A DNA stretch of 64,000 nucleotides from Liopterus haemorrhoidalis (taxonomy: Eukaryota; Arthropoda; Insecta; Coleoptera; Dytiscidae): the NCBI GenBank assembly GCA_963971575.1, contig OZ020616.1, positions 35,754,306 to 35,818,305 of the forward strand, written 5' to 3'. The notes beneath the pieces were generated by a model. It saw only the letters and a program-made list of their open reading frames with translations, was not told the origin of the DNA and did no database searches. Of the stretch, positions 63,232 through 64,000 are shown piece by piece (position 1 is the stretch's first letter; each line of letters starts with the position of its first letter). The translations under genes were made by a program, and so were the position numbers.

Positions 63232-64000
63232 TCATTGAATCTTCATTCTTTTTAATATACTTCTCATTATTTCTTCTCCTGATCCCAGGTCATCTAATAA
63301 TTCTGTCATACTTCTGCTCTCTTTTCCATTTTCGCATTCATAGAACAAATGCCACATCGCATTCTTCTTTTTCTTCGCATATTCTGCATTTTTTTTTTTT
63401 TTTTTTCTGAGATCTTTTCCATATTTTATTTTCAGTGTTTTTATTACCACATCTAAATCTGGCAATTATTCTTATTCTTTCTGCTTTGGAGTTCAGTAGA
63501 TATCTTGGCTTATCAAAAGTGACAATGTGATGGTACATTGGGAAGTAAGTAGAGTTTCTTATTCTGTCATGCTGTACTTGACTCTGTACATCTCTATATC
63601 TATTTTCTATTTCGCTGATCACATTTTCACCTCTTTCTCGCATCATCTCTATGTAGATCGTGGAATACCCATTTCTTTCATAATATTCTCTTCTATTTAT
63701 CTCCCACCTGGACTTGTTTTGTAAATTCCTTTCTCTCTGACTCATTTCCCGCCAACATTCTCTTAAAACTGTGTCTTCCTGAATGTTTTTTAACCGCTCT
63801 TCATATCTCATTGCTATCTTGCCACTCTCTATTCTCATCTTGTCCCTTTTTGTTTCTTCCAAGAGTATATATGTTGGTGTGTTTCTGTCTACTCCTAAAA
63901 TCCAAATCCATCTCAGATATTTTTGATGTAATCTTTCCATTTTATGTTGCTCCGTCCAACCCCAGATTTCCGCACCGTACATCATAATGGGTTTTACCAT
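63232..64000 (-). pseudogene. LINE reverse transcriptase C-terminal part, runs off the window
   Basis: The minus-strand frame, open at the window edge, reads MVKPIMMYGAEIWGWTEQHK, KYLRWIWILGVDRNTPTYIL, EETKRDKMRIESGKIAMRYE, RFRCGNKNTENKIWKRSQKK and CRICEEKEE. A frameshift in an A run near 63390 leads to NAMWHLFYECENGK and the stop near 63232. The Y-G-AE-WGW and LG-DR-TP-Y-LEETK-K-R-E-GK-A blocks, then R-R-GN and C-xx-C...H-x-x-x-EC, are the C-terminal part of one group of arthropod LINEs. The RT palm would be outside the window. The single frameshift suggests a fairly young copy. Confidence 0.82.

Noticed and set aside
63075..63410. 111-codon frame rich in I, Y, H and T
   Set aside because: Translation of the CATA/CA microsatellite and its AT-rich border.

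Overview
The window reads as repeat-dense intergenic or pericentromeric-type DNA of an arthropod, most probably an insect. It is strongly AT-rich. I found no convincing host protein-coding gene anywhere in the 64 kb. Almost every reading frame that resembles a known family belongs to a transposable element: non-LTR retrotransposons (LINEs), a Ty3/Gypsy-type LTR element, Penelope-like elements, Tc1/mariner, hAT, Helitron/Helentron-type elements, SINEs with tRNA-like heads, and MITEs. The only large intact frame is the 504-residue Gag-Pol remnant at 5975-7489. The organism call rests on this repertoire; I cannot name the order or species.

Layout. 1-4.6 kb: decayed LINE pieces, one split by a DINE-1-like (Helentron-associated) element. 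4.6-8 kb: a LINE 3' part whose 3' untranslated region carries a complete 2.3-kb LTR element with two LTRs that read as identical, a 4-bp target duplication, primer-binding site and polypurine tract. 8-13.7 kb: LINE remnants on both strands, a 1.06-kb terminal-inverted-repeat element and a SINE. 13.7-19.5 kb: mostly unrecognised AT-rich DNA plus a transposon-derived gene fragment with an intron and a 155-bp tandem array. 20-24 kb: DINE-1-like copies and an internally deleted mariner holding a nested MITE. 24-33 kb: a dead mariner holding a foldback MITE, a Helitron helicase remnant, and a DINE-1-like copy interrupted by a probable solo LTR. 35.5-38.1 kb: two Penelope-like copies in inverted orientation with hammerhead-like ribozyme motifs. 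38.4-45.4 kb: LINE remnants, a DDE element with a nested SINE, a mariner inside a hAT MITE, and a tRNA-headed SINE. 45.4-50.5 kb: a perfect 77-bp-arm palindrome, a hAT transposase remnant, and a small GC-rich block. 50.4-52.7 kb: a DINE-1-like element inside a hAT MITE, then a tandem array. 54.4-55.7 kb: a full-length but dead mariner. 56-60.2 kb: tandem arrays and two Helitron-type 3' ends facing each other. 60.7-64 kb: a diverged DINE-1-like copy with a nested MITE and a LINE that runs off the window.

The elements do not form a pathway. They form a stratigraphy: old LINE and mariner fossils were invaded by DINE-1-like and MITE families, and those by later LTR elements. The youngest event visible is the LTR element at 5455-7748. 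The best leads for new biology are that compact element with its Arc/Ty3-like capsid frame, the recurring hammerhead-like architecture at Penelope-type termini, and the DINE-1-like family that carries an internal tRNA-like box in some copies.
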